Positions 35,165 through 43,653 of a stretch of DNA of 64,000 nucleotides are shown here, piece after piece. Source of the stretch: Hymenobacter siberiensis (lineage in GTDB: Bacteria; Bacteroidota; Bacteroidia; Cytophagales; Hymenobacteraceae); assembly GCF_018967865.2 (NCBI RefSeq), contig NZ_JAHLZY020000001.1, positions 3,038,001-3,102,000 on the forward strand, in the 5' to 3' direction. The notes below the pieces were generated by a model that worked only from the letters and a program-made list of their open reading frames with translations, was not told the origin of the DNA and searched no databases. Position 1 is the first letter of the stretch. Each line of letters starts with the position of its first letter. The translations under genes were made by a program, and so were the position numbers.

Positions 35165-35521
35165 ATGGCGAACCGACTCATCTACGCTCCCGACCTACTG
35201 GCTTCCCTGCGCTGGTACGTTGACGTGCTTGACCTGCCGGCCGAGGCCGTGCAGGCGGAGCCCCCAGCGCTTCGGCTGCCCGGCTCCGATACGCTGGTGT
35301 TTTCCGAACAGGCCCGGCCGGGGGCGCACGTACTTCCGGTGGCGTCGGTTGCCGCCGCCCGGCAGCAGTTTAAGTACCGCCCGTTGGTGCCGGGCGAAAA
35401 CAAGGGGCGAATAGTGGCCGCCGGCCCGGGCCACCTCTCCCTGATTGACCCGGCCAACAACCAGCTCACGCTCCAGGAGCGGGGCAACGGTGAACTACTT
35501 CCTGAGTTTATAGTCTGTTAG
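35165..35521 (+). CDS. VOC/glyoxalase-like small protein
   Basis: 118 residues. The start IYAPDLLASLRWYVDVLDLP and the later GHLSLIDPANNQLTLQER block fit half of a vicinal-oxygen-chelate fold, which would pair as a dimer. The metal-binding His/Glu positions are not clearly retained. Substrate unknown. No recognisable gene in the 206 bases after it. Confidence 0.55.
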   Translation: MANRLIYAPDLLASLRWYVDVLDLPAEAVQAEPPALRLPGSDTLVFSEQARPGAHVLPVASVAAARQQFKYRPLVPGENKGRIVAAGPGHLSLIDPANNQLTLQERGNGELLPEFIVC

Positions 35522-35727
35522 TTAAGATGTTAGACTTGTCCCTCAATAAGAAATCGGTGGTTTTCCAAGCCATATTTATCGCCAGAAACGAGGGCTGCTC
35601 AAAGAATCCAAGGATACAAGCTTGGCCAAACCAAAAAGACTATTCAGGCATCATAATCGGCTAAAATCTTTGACCATTTCTTATTCAGGAACAAGTCTAT
35701 TCTCTTCCTGCTAACCCGTTTATTCCC

Positions 35728-36576
35728 ATGGAGCAATCCCTACCCACCACCAGCCAACCAACAACCCCTCAAGAAGAGCATAAGGAGGCTAAAGAGCGTA
35801 GTGCGCCGTCCAGCAAAATCATCCACGAAGCCATTCTAAGAGAAGGACATGAGGAATTGGCCCGCACGTCGGGCGCGCTGTTCTGGTCGGGGCTGGCCGC
35901 AGGCCTGTCGATGGGCCTGTCGATGATAGCTCAGGGGGTGATGACACATTACCTGCCTGATTCGCCCTGGCGCCCGCTGGTGGCTAGCCTGGGCTACAGT
36001 CTGGGCTTCCTGGTTGTGGTACTGGGGCGGCAGCAGCTGTTCACTGAAAACACGCTCACCCCGATTCTGCCGCTGCTGGAACGGCCTACCTGGCGCAACC
36101 TGCGGAACGTGCTGCGGCTGTGGGGCGTGGTGCTGGTGGCCAACTTGCTGGGCTGCCTGGCCCTGGCCCTGGTCGTAGAGAATACCGGCACGTTCGAGCC
36201 CGCTATCCGGGCCGAGTTTACCCACATGGGGCACGAGGTGCTGGCTCCTAGCTTCGGCATTGTGATGATACGCGGCATTTTTGCCGGCTGGATGATTGCC
36301 CTGATGGTGTGGATATTGCCTTTTGCCGGCACGGGCCGCATCTGGGTGATTATCCTTATCACGTACGTCGTAGGCATCTGCCACTTCAGCCACGTCATTG
36401 CCGGGACAATAGAGGTGTTCACGTTGGCCGCGACGGGTGAGGTATCCTGGGGGCAAGCACTGGTCGGCTTCACGGTGCCGGCGCTGCTGGGCAATATTCT
36501 GGGCGGGGTGCTGCTGGTAGCCGGCCTCAACCACGCGCAGGTAGTCGCCAATGAACCCAAAGGCAACGCTGCTTAA
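35728..36576 (+). CDS. Formate/nitrite transporter-family channel (YfdC-like)
   Basis: 282 residues. A charged cytosolic N-terminal extension (about 1-45) precedes six transmembrane helices of the FNT fold; LFTENTLTPILPLLER and ICHFSHVIAGTIEVF are the conserved loop and His regions. YfdC-type members carry small anions; the substrate here is not known. It sits in the copper island without an obvious link. Confidence 0.88.
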   Translation: MEQSLPTTSQPTTPQEEHKEAKERSAPSSKIIHEAILREGHEELARTSGALFWSGLAAGLSMGLSMIAQGVMTHYLPDSPWRPLVASLGYSLGFLVVVLGRQQLFTENTLTPILPLLERPTWRNLRNVLRLWGVVLVANLLGCLALALVVENTGTFEPAIRAEFTHMGHEVLAPSFGIVMIRGIFAGWMIALMVWILPFAGTGRIWVIILITYVVGICHFSHVIAGTIEVFTLAATGEVSWGQALVGFTVPALLGNILGGVLLVAGLNHAQVVANEPKGNAA

Positions 36577-36792
36577 TAGCCAGGACAGGCTATCTGAGCA
36601 CGACTATTTCAAACGGATGCAACTTGCTCCTGGCCCGACTGAAAAGGGAGCGGGCGGCGCAGTAAGAAGCTGGCACCGGCTGGTGGACCTTTCTGCGCAA
36701 GCGTCATAGCCAGTGGATTGTGCCGGGGGATGTTTACAAATTATGCAACTTTCTGAACCGAATTCTGTAAATCCCTCCCCGGCCGGCTTCCG

Positions 36793-36800
36793 TACCTTTG
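36793..36800 (+). promoter_or_regulatory. -7 promoter box (TACCTTTG)
   Basis: Exact TAnnTTTG match 41 bases before the TTG start of the HYC_CC_PP gene; it makes this gene the likely head of the efflux genes. Confidence 0.6.
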
Positions 36801-36840
36801 GGGACGGCAACTTATCCCGCAAATTCGCTGTTTTACTGTC

Positions 36841-37230
36841 TTGAAGCGCCTCCTCAGTCTGTTCCTACTTGTAAGCTACCTGCTGTCCAGCCCTGGGTTG
36901 GTGTACAGCATGCACTTCTGTGGGTCAGCGGTAACTGGGGTATCAATGGCCTTGCCAGCACATTCTTGCTGCTGCACGCTGCCTAAAAAGCCCACCGGCT
37001 GCTGCCACGACCAAAAGCTGAGTAGCACCCTCAAAGATGTGAAGCTTACTACCGCGCAGCTCAAGCTGCCGGTGCTCGTGGCGGTGCCGGCGCCGCCCGC
37101 GTTGCGTCTGGCCTACCGCCTGCCGGCCCCCACCTACCCGGCCGATGCGCCGGCCACGCCGCTGCGGGCCACTGCCGCCCCGCCGCCCGCCTGCCCTGCT
37201 TACGTGCGGGGCCACGCCTTCCTGATTTAG
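36841..37230 (+). CDS. HYC_CC_PP-family small secreted protein
   Basis: 129 residues starting at TTG. Signal peptide (RLLSLFLLVSYLLSSPGLVYS) followed by MHFCGS, HSCCCTLPKKPTGCCHD and a Pro-rich C-terminus (TAAPPPACPAYV), i.e. the H-x-C, CC and PP blocks that name the family. Members sit next to Cus-type efflux genes in Bacteroidota and probably bind copper in the periplasm. A family-A repeat copy lies between it and cusA. Confidence 0.78.
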   Translation: MKRLLSLFLLVSYLLSSPGLVYSMHFCGSAVTGVSMALPAHSCCCTLPKKPTGCCHDQKLSSTLKDVKLTTAQLKLPVLVAVPAPPALRLAYRLPAPTYPADAPATPLRATAAPPPACPAYVRGHAFLI

Positions 37231-37300
37231 TTTTGGGTGTTGCTTGGTGCCCCCTGCCGTTCGGCCGTGGGGCTTTCGCGCGTACGGCTGTTTTTGAGAA

Positions 37301-37407
37301 CGTCATGCCCATCTGGCGGCTGCGTAGTCGAAGCATCTCTATCGCGTAAGTAAGCAATGCTGGTAACAACGAAGCAGTAGAGATGCTTCGACAAGTTCAG
37401 CATGACG
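37301..37407. repeat. Palindromic repeat, family A, divergent copy 5
   Basis: Left end CGTCATGCCCATCTGGCGGC differs from the rest of the family, while the right arm (AGATGCTTCGACAAGTTCAG and CATGACG) is typical. The arms pair only at their ends and near TCGAAGCATCTCT. Confidence 0.65.
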
Positions 37408-37455
37408 TGCTGACGAAATCCTGAACAGCCTCCTCAACTACCAGCTACTAATCAA

Positions 37456-38802
37456 ATGATTGAGCGACTTATTTCCTTATCCCTGCGCAACCGGGGCGTG
37501 GTGCTGCTGCTATCGGCCGGGCTGCTGGTGTGGGGTGTTTTCTCCATCCGGGCCAGCAAGATTGACGCGATTCCCGACCTGTCCGAAAACCAGGTGATTG
37601 TGTTTACTGAGTGGGCCGGGCGCGGGCCGCAGATTATTGAGGACCAAGTGACTTACCCACTCGTGACCAACCTGCAGGGGCTGGCCCAGGTGAAGGCCGT
37701 GCGCGCCGCCTCCATGTTCGGCATGAGTTTCGTGTACGTCATTTTCAACGACAATACCGACATCTACTGGGCCCGCGAGCGGGTGCTGGAGCGCCTCAAC
37801 TATGCCCAGCGCCTGCTACCGGCCGGCCTCACGCCCACCCTTGGCCCCGATGGCACGGGCGTGGGCCACGTGCTGTGGTACACCCTGAACGCCCCCAAGC
37901 TCGACCTGGGCGAGCAGCGCGCCCTGCAGGACTGGTACGTGAAATTCGGCCTGCAAACTGTGCCCGGTGTGAGCGAAGTAGCCAGCTTCGGCGGCTTCCA
38001 GCCCGAGTACCAGGTGACCGTGGACCCCACCAAGCTCACCTACTATAATGTGAGCCTGCCGCAGGTGCTGGCGGCCGTGCGCCAGAATAATAACGAGGCC
38101 GGCGGGCGCAAATTCGAGCAGGGCGGCACGGGCTACATCATCAAAACCAACGGCTATATCCAGGATGTGGCCACCCTGGAAAACGTGCCGGTACTCACCC
38201 GCCCCAACGGCGTGCCCCTGCGCCTACGCGACCTGGGCACGGTGCAGATGACCGGCGAAGCCCGCCTCGGCATCTTCGACCACAACGGCCAGGGCGAGGC
38301 CGTGGGCGGCATCGTGGTAATGCGCTACGGCGAAAACGCCGACGAGGTAATCACCCGCGTGAAGGCCAAAATGACCGAGGTAGCCAAGGGCCTGCCCGCC
38401 GGCGTGTCGTTCAACATCGTGTACGACCGCAGCGGGCTGATTGAGGAATCAGTGGCCAACATCAAGCACACGCTGCTCGAAGAAATGGCCGTGGTGTCGC
38501 TGGTGGTGCTGGTATTTCTCTTCCACTGGCGCAGCGCCCTGAGCATCCTGCTCCAGATTCCGATTACCATCGCCGCGAGCTTCATCCTGCTTAACGCCTT
38601 TGATATTTCGTCTAACATCATGTCGCTGACTGGCATCGCCCTGGCCATTGGGGTGATTGTGGACAACGGCATTGTGATGGCCGAGAATGCCTACCGTAAC
38701 CTGGCCCTGCACCAGGCGGCCGAGGAAGCGGCGGCGGGCGGGCCGCCGGGTATTAATAAGAACGTCATGCCGAGCGCAGCCGAAGCATCTCGCGTGCAGT
38801 AG
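37456..38802 (+). CDS. cusA: CusA-type RND efflux pump, N-terminal part (split gene)
   Basis: 448 codons covering TM1, the first periplasmic domain and TM2-TM4. KIDAIPDLSENQVIVFTEWA is the CusA/CzcA start and GVIVDNGIVMAENAYRNLA (end of TM4) has the proton-relay Asp. After GGPPGI the frame runs into a half copy of the family-A repeat, coding NKNVMPSAAEASRVQ and then TAG and TAA. The rest of the pump follows in the same frame from 38911. The pump expels Cu(I)/Ag(I) from periplasm or cytosol across the outer membrane. Confidence 0.85.
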   Translation: MIERLISLSLRNRGVVLLLSAGLLVWGVFSIRASKIDAIPDLSENQVIVFTEWAGRGPQIIEDQVTYPLVTNLQGLAQVKAVRAASMFGMSFVYVIFNDNTDIYWARERVLERLNYAQRLLPAGLTPTLGPDGTGVGHVLWYTLNAPKLDLGEQRALQDWYVKFGLQTVPGVSEVASFGGFQPEYQVTVDPTKLTYYNVSLPQVLAAVRQNNNEAGGRKFEQGGTGYIIKTNGYIQDVATLENVPVLTRPNGVPLRLRDLGTVQMTGEARLGIFDHNGQGEAVGGIVVMRYGENADEVITRVKAKMTEVAKGLPAGVSFNIVYDRSGLIEESVANIKHTLLEEMAVVSLVVLVFLFHWRSALSILLQIPITIAASFILLNAFDISSNIMSLTGIALAIGVIVDNGIVMAENAYRNLALHQAAEEAAAGGPPGINKNVMPSAAEASRVQ

Positions 38803-38880
38803 TAATCCAATCGGCGCTACCGGGCGCCTCACCCCCCGGCCCCCTCTCCGAAAAAGAGAGGGGGCCGGGGGGTGAGGCGA
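38761..38880. repeat. Compound palindromic repeat inserted in cusA
   Basis: A left half of family A (38761-38812, GTCATGCCGAGCGCAGCCGA and onward) is joined to a complete family-B palindrome (38825-38879, CGCCTCACCCCCCGGCCC and its complement). It brings two in-frame stop codons (38800-38805) into cusA. Confidence 0.88.
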
Positions 38881-38910
38881 ACCGTTGAACAATTAAAACT
38901 ACTCAAACCC

Positions 38911-40803
38911 ATGACCAACGAAGAACGCCTCGCCATTATCGAGAAATCCAGCCAGCAGGTGTCGCGGGGCATTTTCTTCTCCACGATTATCATCGTGGCG
39001 TCGTTTCTGCCGGTTTTTCTGCTCACCGGGCAGGAGGGCAAGCTGTTTCATCCGCTGGCCTATACCAAGACGTTTATTCTGCTCATTGATGCCGTGCTGG
39101 CCGTGACGCTGGCCCCGGTGCTGCTGTCCTTTTTCATGAAGGGCAAGTTCAAAACCGAGGAGCAAAACCCCATCAACCGGGGGCTGGAGCGGGTGTACGC
39201 GCCGCTGATAAACTGGTGCCTGACCTGGCGCAAAACCACCATCGGTATTAACCTGGCGCTGCTGGCCATCAGCATTCCGTTGCTGCTGAGCCTAGGCACC
39301 GAGTTTATGCCGCCGCTCGATGAGGGCTCGATTCTGTTCATGCCCATCACCCAGCCCGACGTGTCGAATACCGAGGTGAAGCGCATTTTGCAGGTGCAGG
39401 ACCGCATCATCATGCAGGTGCCCGAGGTGAAGGGCGTGCTGGGCAAGGCCGGCCGGGCCAGCACCGCTACCGACAACGCCCCGCTGAGCATGATTGAAAC
39501 CATCATCCAGCTCAAGCCCCGCAGCGAGTGGCGGGCCGGCATGACCAAGGCCAAGCTGATTGAGGAGCTGAACGGCAAGCTGCAAATCCCTGGCGTGGTG
39601 AACGGCTGGACCCAGCCCATCATCAACCGCATCAACATGCTGAGCACCGGCATTCGCACCGACGTAGGCGTGAAAGTGTATGGCCAGCAGCTCGATACCA
39701 TTTACCGGGTATCGCAGCAGGTGCGGGCGGCGCTGAAAGGCGTGCCCGGCGTGGAGGACCTGTACGTGGACCCCATCACGGGCGGCAAGTACCTGCAAAT
39801 TGACCTCAACCGCCCCCAGCTGGCTCGCTATGGCCTGACGGTGGACCAGGTGAACGAGGTGGTGGAAATGGCCATCGGGGGCGCGCCCGTGGCCAGCACC
39901 GTGGAGGGCCGGCGGCGCTTCGCCATCGGCGTGCGCCTGGCCGAGGACTTCCGCAACAGCCTACCCGCGCTGGGCCGCATCCCCATCCAGACCACCGCCT
40001 ACGGCCCGGTGCCGCTCTCGGCCGTGGCGTCGCTGCGTTTCGAGAACGGCCCGCCCATGATTAACTCCGAAAACGCCCAGCTGCGCGGCGCGGTGCTCTT
40101 CAACGTGCGGGGCCGCGACCTGGGCGGCACCGTGAGCGAGGCCATGAAAAAGGTGCAGGCCGTGCAGGGCAAGCTACCTGCCGGCTACTACCTGGAATGG
40201 AGCGGGCAGTACGAAAATCTCATCAGCTCGCAGCGCACCCTGCTTTTTATTCTGCCCATCGTGCTGGTAGTGATTTTCGGCTGCCTGTATTTCGCATTCC
40301 ACTCGGTACGCGAGGCACTGTTGAGCCTGGTTACCATTCCCTTCGCCCTCATCGGTGGGGCCTACATGGTGTATTTCTACGGCGTGCACCTCTCCGTGGC
40401 AGTGGCCGTGGGCTTCATTGCCCTGTTCGGGCTGGCTGTGGAAACGGGCGTTATCATGGTCATTTACCTCAACGACGCCATGCAGCAGCTGGTGGCCCGC
40501 AAGGGCAATTCGAGCGAGACTATCACGAAGGAAGATTTGCGCGAGGCCGTTTTCCATGGGGCGGCCAAGCGCCTGCGCCCCAAGCTGATGACCGTGTCGG
40601 TGGCGCTATTCGGGTTGGTGCCGGTGCTCTGGGCCACGGGCACGGGCTCCGATGTGATGCTGCCCATCGTGCTGCCCATGATTGGGGGCGTATTCACTTC
40701 CTCGACCCACATTCTGCTGGTCACGCCGCTGATTTTTCTGATGACCAAGGAATACGAGCTGCGTAAGTTCGGTAAGCTGGACGTGCTGGCGGTGACGCAT
40801 TAA
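38911..40803 (+). CDS. cusA: CusA-type RND efflux pump, C-terminal part (split gene)
   Basis: 630 residues from ATG 38911 (or GTG 38872): ERLAIIEKSSQQVSRG, then TM5-TM12 with the second periplasmic domain (LGTEFMPPLDEGSILFMP, RADVGVKVYG-type region) and the final TM11-12. It is in the same frame as the N-terminal part. The break falls in the cytosolic loop between TM4 and TM5. No stop or frameshift is seen elsewhere, so reinitiation at 38911 could make a two-chain pump. Confidence 0.83.
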   Translation: MTNEERLAIIEKSSQQVSRGIFFSTIIIVASFLPVFLLTGQEGKLFHPLAYTKTFILLIDAVLAVTLAPVLLSFFMKGKFKTEEQNPINRGLERVYAPLINWCLTWRKTTIGINLALLAISIPLLLSLGTEFMPPLDEGSILFMPITQPDVSNTEVKRILQVQDRIIMQVPEVKGVLGKAGRASTATDNAPLSMIETIIQLKPRSEWRAGMTKAKLIEELNGKLQIPGVVNGWTQPIINRINMLSTGIRTDVGVKVYGQQLDTIYRVSQQVRAALKGVPGVEDLYVDPITGGKYLQIDLNRPQLARYGLTVDQVNEVVEMAIGGAPVASTVEGRRRFAIGVRLAEDFRNSLPALGRIPIQTTAYGPVPLSAVASLRFENGPPMINSENAQLRGAVLFNVRGRDLGGTVSEAMKKVQAVQGKLPAGYYLEWSGQYENLISSQRTLLFILPIVLVVIFGCLYFAFHSVREALLSLVTIPFALIGGAYMVYFYGVHLSVAVAVGFIALFGLAVETGVIMVIYLNDAMQQLVARKGNSSETITKEDLREAVFHGAAKRLRPKLMTVSVALFGLVPVLWATGTGSDVMLPIVLPMIGGVFTSSTHILLVTPLIFLMTKEYELRKFGKLDVLAVTH

Positions 40804-40808
40804 CGACC

Positions 40809-41002
40809 GTTCAACGGTTCGCCTCACGAGACCCCTCCGGGGCCGGCCCCCTCTCCTTTTCGGAGAGGGGGAGGCAAACGACTAAGAGAGAAATAAAAGA
40901 ACTAAATGAATACTCAAATACACCCATGCCGCCTCGGCTCCCCCTCTCCTTTTCGGAAAGGGGGCCGGCCCCGGAGGGGTCTCGTGAGGCGTACCGTTGA
41001 AC
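40809..41002. repeat. Long family-B palindrome between cusA and tolC
   Basis: Arms of about 66 nt (GTTCAACGGTTCGCCTCACG at the left; its complement ends at 41002) with the ACCCCTCCGGGGCCGG and CCCCCTCTCC blocks, around an AT-rich centre. The outer motif GCCTCAC/GTGAGGC and AACGGT/ACCGTT recur in the cusA insertion. Confidence 0.9.
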
Positions 41003-41006
41003 GAGC

Positions 41007-42254
41007 ATGAAATACCCCCTGAAACTCCTGCTACTGTTACTCCTGGCCCTCCCGGCCCGCGCCCAGCAGCCCCGGCTGCCGCTCGACTCGGTGCTGCACG
41101 CCATCCAGACCCGCAACCCCGCCCTGCGCCAGTACGACGCCCGCGCCCGCGCCAAAGACGCCGCCGTGGCCGGGGCCACCACCTGGGAGCCGCCCAAAAT
41201 CAGCGCCGGCTACTGGATGACGCCCTACAACCAGCGGCCCATCAAGGAGATGAACAACGGCCAGGGCATGGGCATGCAGATGGTGTCGGTGGAGCAGCAG
41301 CTGCCCAACCCGGCCAAGCAGCGCGCCAAACGCGACTACCTGGCCAGCCAGGCCGCCGTGGAGCAGGCCGACCAGACCGCCGGCTTCAACGAGCTGCGCG
41401 CCCGGGCCCGCACGCTGTATTACGGCCGGGCAGTGCTGGAAAAGAAGCTGAAAGTGCTGGATGAGAGCGACGTGCTACTCGATTTCCTGCTGAAGATTGC
41501 CCAGGCCCGCTACCCGTATAACCAGACTATGCTGGCCAGCATCTACCAGGTGCAGGCCCGGGTGGCCCAGCACGGCAACGACCATGCCCGCCTCTACGGC
41601 CAGCTGCGCCAGCACACCATCGGCCTCAACACCCTGATGGCCCGCAACCCCGAAAATGAGTTCGCCGTGGACACCCTGCTGCCGACCTCATTCGCCGGCC
41701 CGTACCCCGATACCGCCGCCCTGGCCGCCCGCCGTTCCGACGTGCGCCGCCTCGACCGCACCTTGGCCGTGGTGCGCCTCAGCCAGCAGGTGGAAGCCAG
41801 TCGCCGCCGCCCCGATTTTGGGGTGCGCTACGACCACATGAACGGCATCGGCAACACCCCCAACCAGTTTTCGGTGATGGGCATGGTTACGCTGCCCTTC
41901 GCGCCGTGGTCGGCCCGCGAGTATAAGGCCAACACCGCCGCCCTGGGCTACGAGGCGCAGGCGGTGCAGCAGCAGCGCGCCAGCCTGCTCAACGACGCGG
42001 CCGGCCGCATCACCACCCTGCAATCAGACCTGCGGGTGCAGCGCGAGCAGCTGCTCAACTACGAGCAGGGCGTGCTGCCCGCCCTGCGCAAAACCTACCA
42101 GGTCACGCTGCTGGCCTATCAGCAAAACACCGCCCAGCTGCCCGCCGTGGTCGAAGCCCTCGATGCCTGGCTTATGGCCCGCCTGCAGTACCTCGATACC
42201 CAGTATGAACTGATGACCCTTCACGTACGCTATGACCAGGAACTTGAGCAATAG
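41007..42254 (+). CDS. TolC/CusC-family outer-membrane efflux protein
   Basis: 415 residues. Signal peptide (LKLLLLLLLALPARAQ), then the helical OEP repeats: SVLHAIQTRNPALRQYDAR (first) and a second repeat near AALAARRSDVRRLDRTL, with long coiled-coil stretches and few strands. It would form the outer-membrane exit duct of the Cus system. Overlaps the next adaptor gene by 23 bases. Confidence 0.87.
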   Translation: MKYPLKLLLLLLLALPARAQQPRLPLDSVLHAIQTRNPALRQYDARARAKDAAVAGATTWEPPKISAGYWMTPYNQRPIKEMNNGQGMGMQMVSVEQQLPNPAKQRAKRDYLASQAAVEQADQTAGFNELRARARTLYYGRAVLEKKLKVLDESDVLLDFLLKIAQARYPYNQTMLASIYQVQARVAQHGNDHARLYGQLRQHTIGLNTLMARNPENEFAVDTLLPTSFAGPYPDTAALAARRSDVRRLDRTLAVVRLSQQVEASRRRPDFGVRYDHMNGIGNTPNQFSVMGMVTLPFAPWSAREYKANTAALGYEAQAVQQQRASLLNDAAGRITTLQSDLRVQREQLLNYEQGVLPALRKTYQVTLLAYQQNTAQLPAVVEALDAWLMARLQYLDTQYELMTLHVRYDQELEQ

Positions 42255-43653
42255 CCCCCGCCGCCGCCGCTACTGGCCCGCCCGGCTGCTGGCCCCGCTA
42301 CTGGCGCTCCTGCTGCTGGCCGGCTGCCACGGCCAGGCCCACGGCCCCGAGTCGCAGGCCCCCGCCCAGCCAGTGACCAGCTCGGCGGCCATGCAGTACA
42401 CCTGCCCCATGCACCCCCAGATTGTGCGCGACGCCCCCGGCCAGTGCCCCATCTGCGGTATGGACCTGGTGCCCAAGGTACTCGACAACGCGGCTGCTGC
42501 CGCCGCCGCTCCCACCGATCTGGGCCCGGTGAGCCAAGCTCCCAACGCCGCCGTGCTGGCGGCCGTGGCCACGATACGCCCCGTGGCCGAGGGCGCGGCG
42601 GCCGATACCCTCACCCTGCCGGGCGTGGTAGACTACGACCCGCGCCGCAGCCGGGCGGTAGCGGCCCGCTTCGGTGGCCGCATCGAGCAGCTGGCGGTGC
42701 GCTTTAACTACCAGCCCGTGCGGCGGGGCCAGAAGCTGCTTGAGCTCTACAGCCCCGAGCTGGTAACGGCCGAGCAGGAGCTGATTTTCGTGCTGGAAAA
42801 CGACGCTGACAATGCGCCGCTGGTAGCCGGGGCCCGGCAGAAACTGCGCCTGTTGGGCCTCACCGACCAGCAGCTCGCAGCCCTGGCCCGTACCCGTCGG
42901 GCCAGCTACCGGGTAGCCATTTTCAGTCCCTACGATGGCTACGTGGTAGAAACCCTGGCCGCCACCGCGCCGGCCAACGGTGCCGCCGCTACCGGAGGCA
43001 TGAGCGCCAGCCCCGAACCGGGCATGAGTGCCGGCGCGCCCAGCGCTGCGGCGGGTAGTTCGGCTGCCGACCCGGCGCAGCCCCAGTCGCTCACCCTCCG
43101 GGAAGGAGCCTACGTGAGCACCGGCCAGACGCTGTTTCAGGTAGTGAATACCGACCAGGTGTGGGGCATATTTCAGCCCACCCCGGCCGAGCTGGGCCGG
43201 TTGCGGCCCGGCCAGACGCTGCGCGTGGTGGCCGAAGGCACCAACCTGCCGCCCCGCATCGCGCGACTCGATTTGGTGGAGCCTGAGTTCCGCTCCGAGG
43301 CCAGCGTAGCGGCTGTGCGGGTGTACCTGCCCAACCCACAGGGCCGGCTGCGGCGCGGCCAGCGCCTGACCGGGCACCTGGTGCCTACTGCCGTGCCGGC
43401 CGGAGCTGGGAGCTTCTGGCTGCCCCGCGCCGCCGTGGTGGACCTGGGTACCCGGCAGGTGGCCTTCGTGCGGCGCGGGGCCACGTTCGTGCCGGTGGCC
43501 GTGCAGGTGGGCCAGCGCACCGCCGGCCAGGTTCAGGTGCTGCGCGGCCTCACCGGCTCCGAAGAAGTGGCCACCAATGGCCAGTATCTGATTGATAGTG
43601 AAGGCTTCATTCAAACCTCCGCCAACGCTGCTAACCCGCCCGCCCATGACTAA
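42232..43653 (+). CDS. CusB-like RND periplasmic adaptor with one heavy-metal-binding domain
   Basis: 473 residues. Lipoprotein-like signal (LLAPLLALLLLAGCHG), then a small metal-binding module YTCPMHPQIVRDAPGQCPIC with GMDLVPK (about 53-80) and the membrane-fusion barrel-sandwich (RFGGRIEQLAVRFNYQPVRR, later GAYVSTGQTLFQVVN). A Gly/Ala/Ser-rich insert (about 245-285) is unusual. Links pump and channel. Starts inside the tolC gene (23-base overlap). Confidence 0.86.
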   Translation: MTRNLSNSPRRRRYWPARLLAPLLALLLLAGCHGQAHGPESQAPAQPVTSSAAMQYTCPMHPQIVRDAPGQCPICGMDLVPKVLDNAAAAAAAPTDLGPVSQAPNAAVLAAVATIRPVAEGAAADTLTLPGVVDYDPRRSRAVAARFGGRIEQLAVRFNYQPVRRGQKLLELYSPELVTAEQELIFVLENDADNAPLVAGARQKLRLLGLTDQQLAALARTRRASYRVAIFSPYDGYVVETLAATAPANGAAATGGMSASPEPGMSAGAPSAAAGSSAADPAQPQSLTLREGAYVSTGQTLFQVVNTDQVWGIFQPTPAELGRLRPGQTLRVVAEGTNLPPRIARLDLVEPEFRSEASVAAVRVYLPNPQGRLRRGQRLTGHLVPTAVPAGAGSFWLPRAAVVDLGTRQVAFVRRGATFVPVAVQVGQRTAGQVQVLRGLTGSEEVATNGQYLIDSEGFIQTSANAANPPAHD

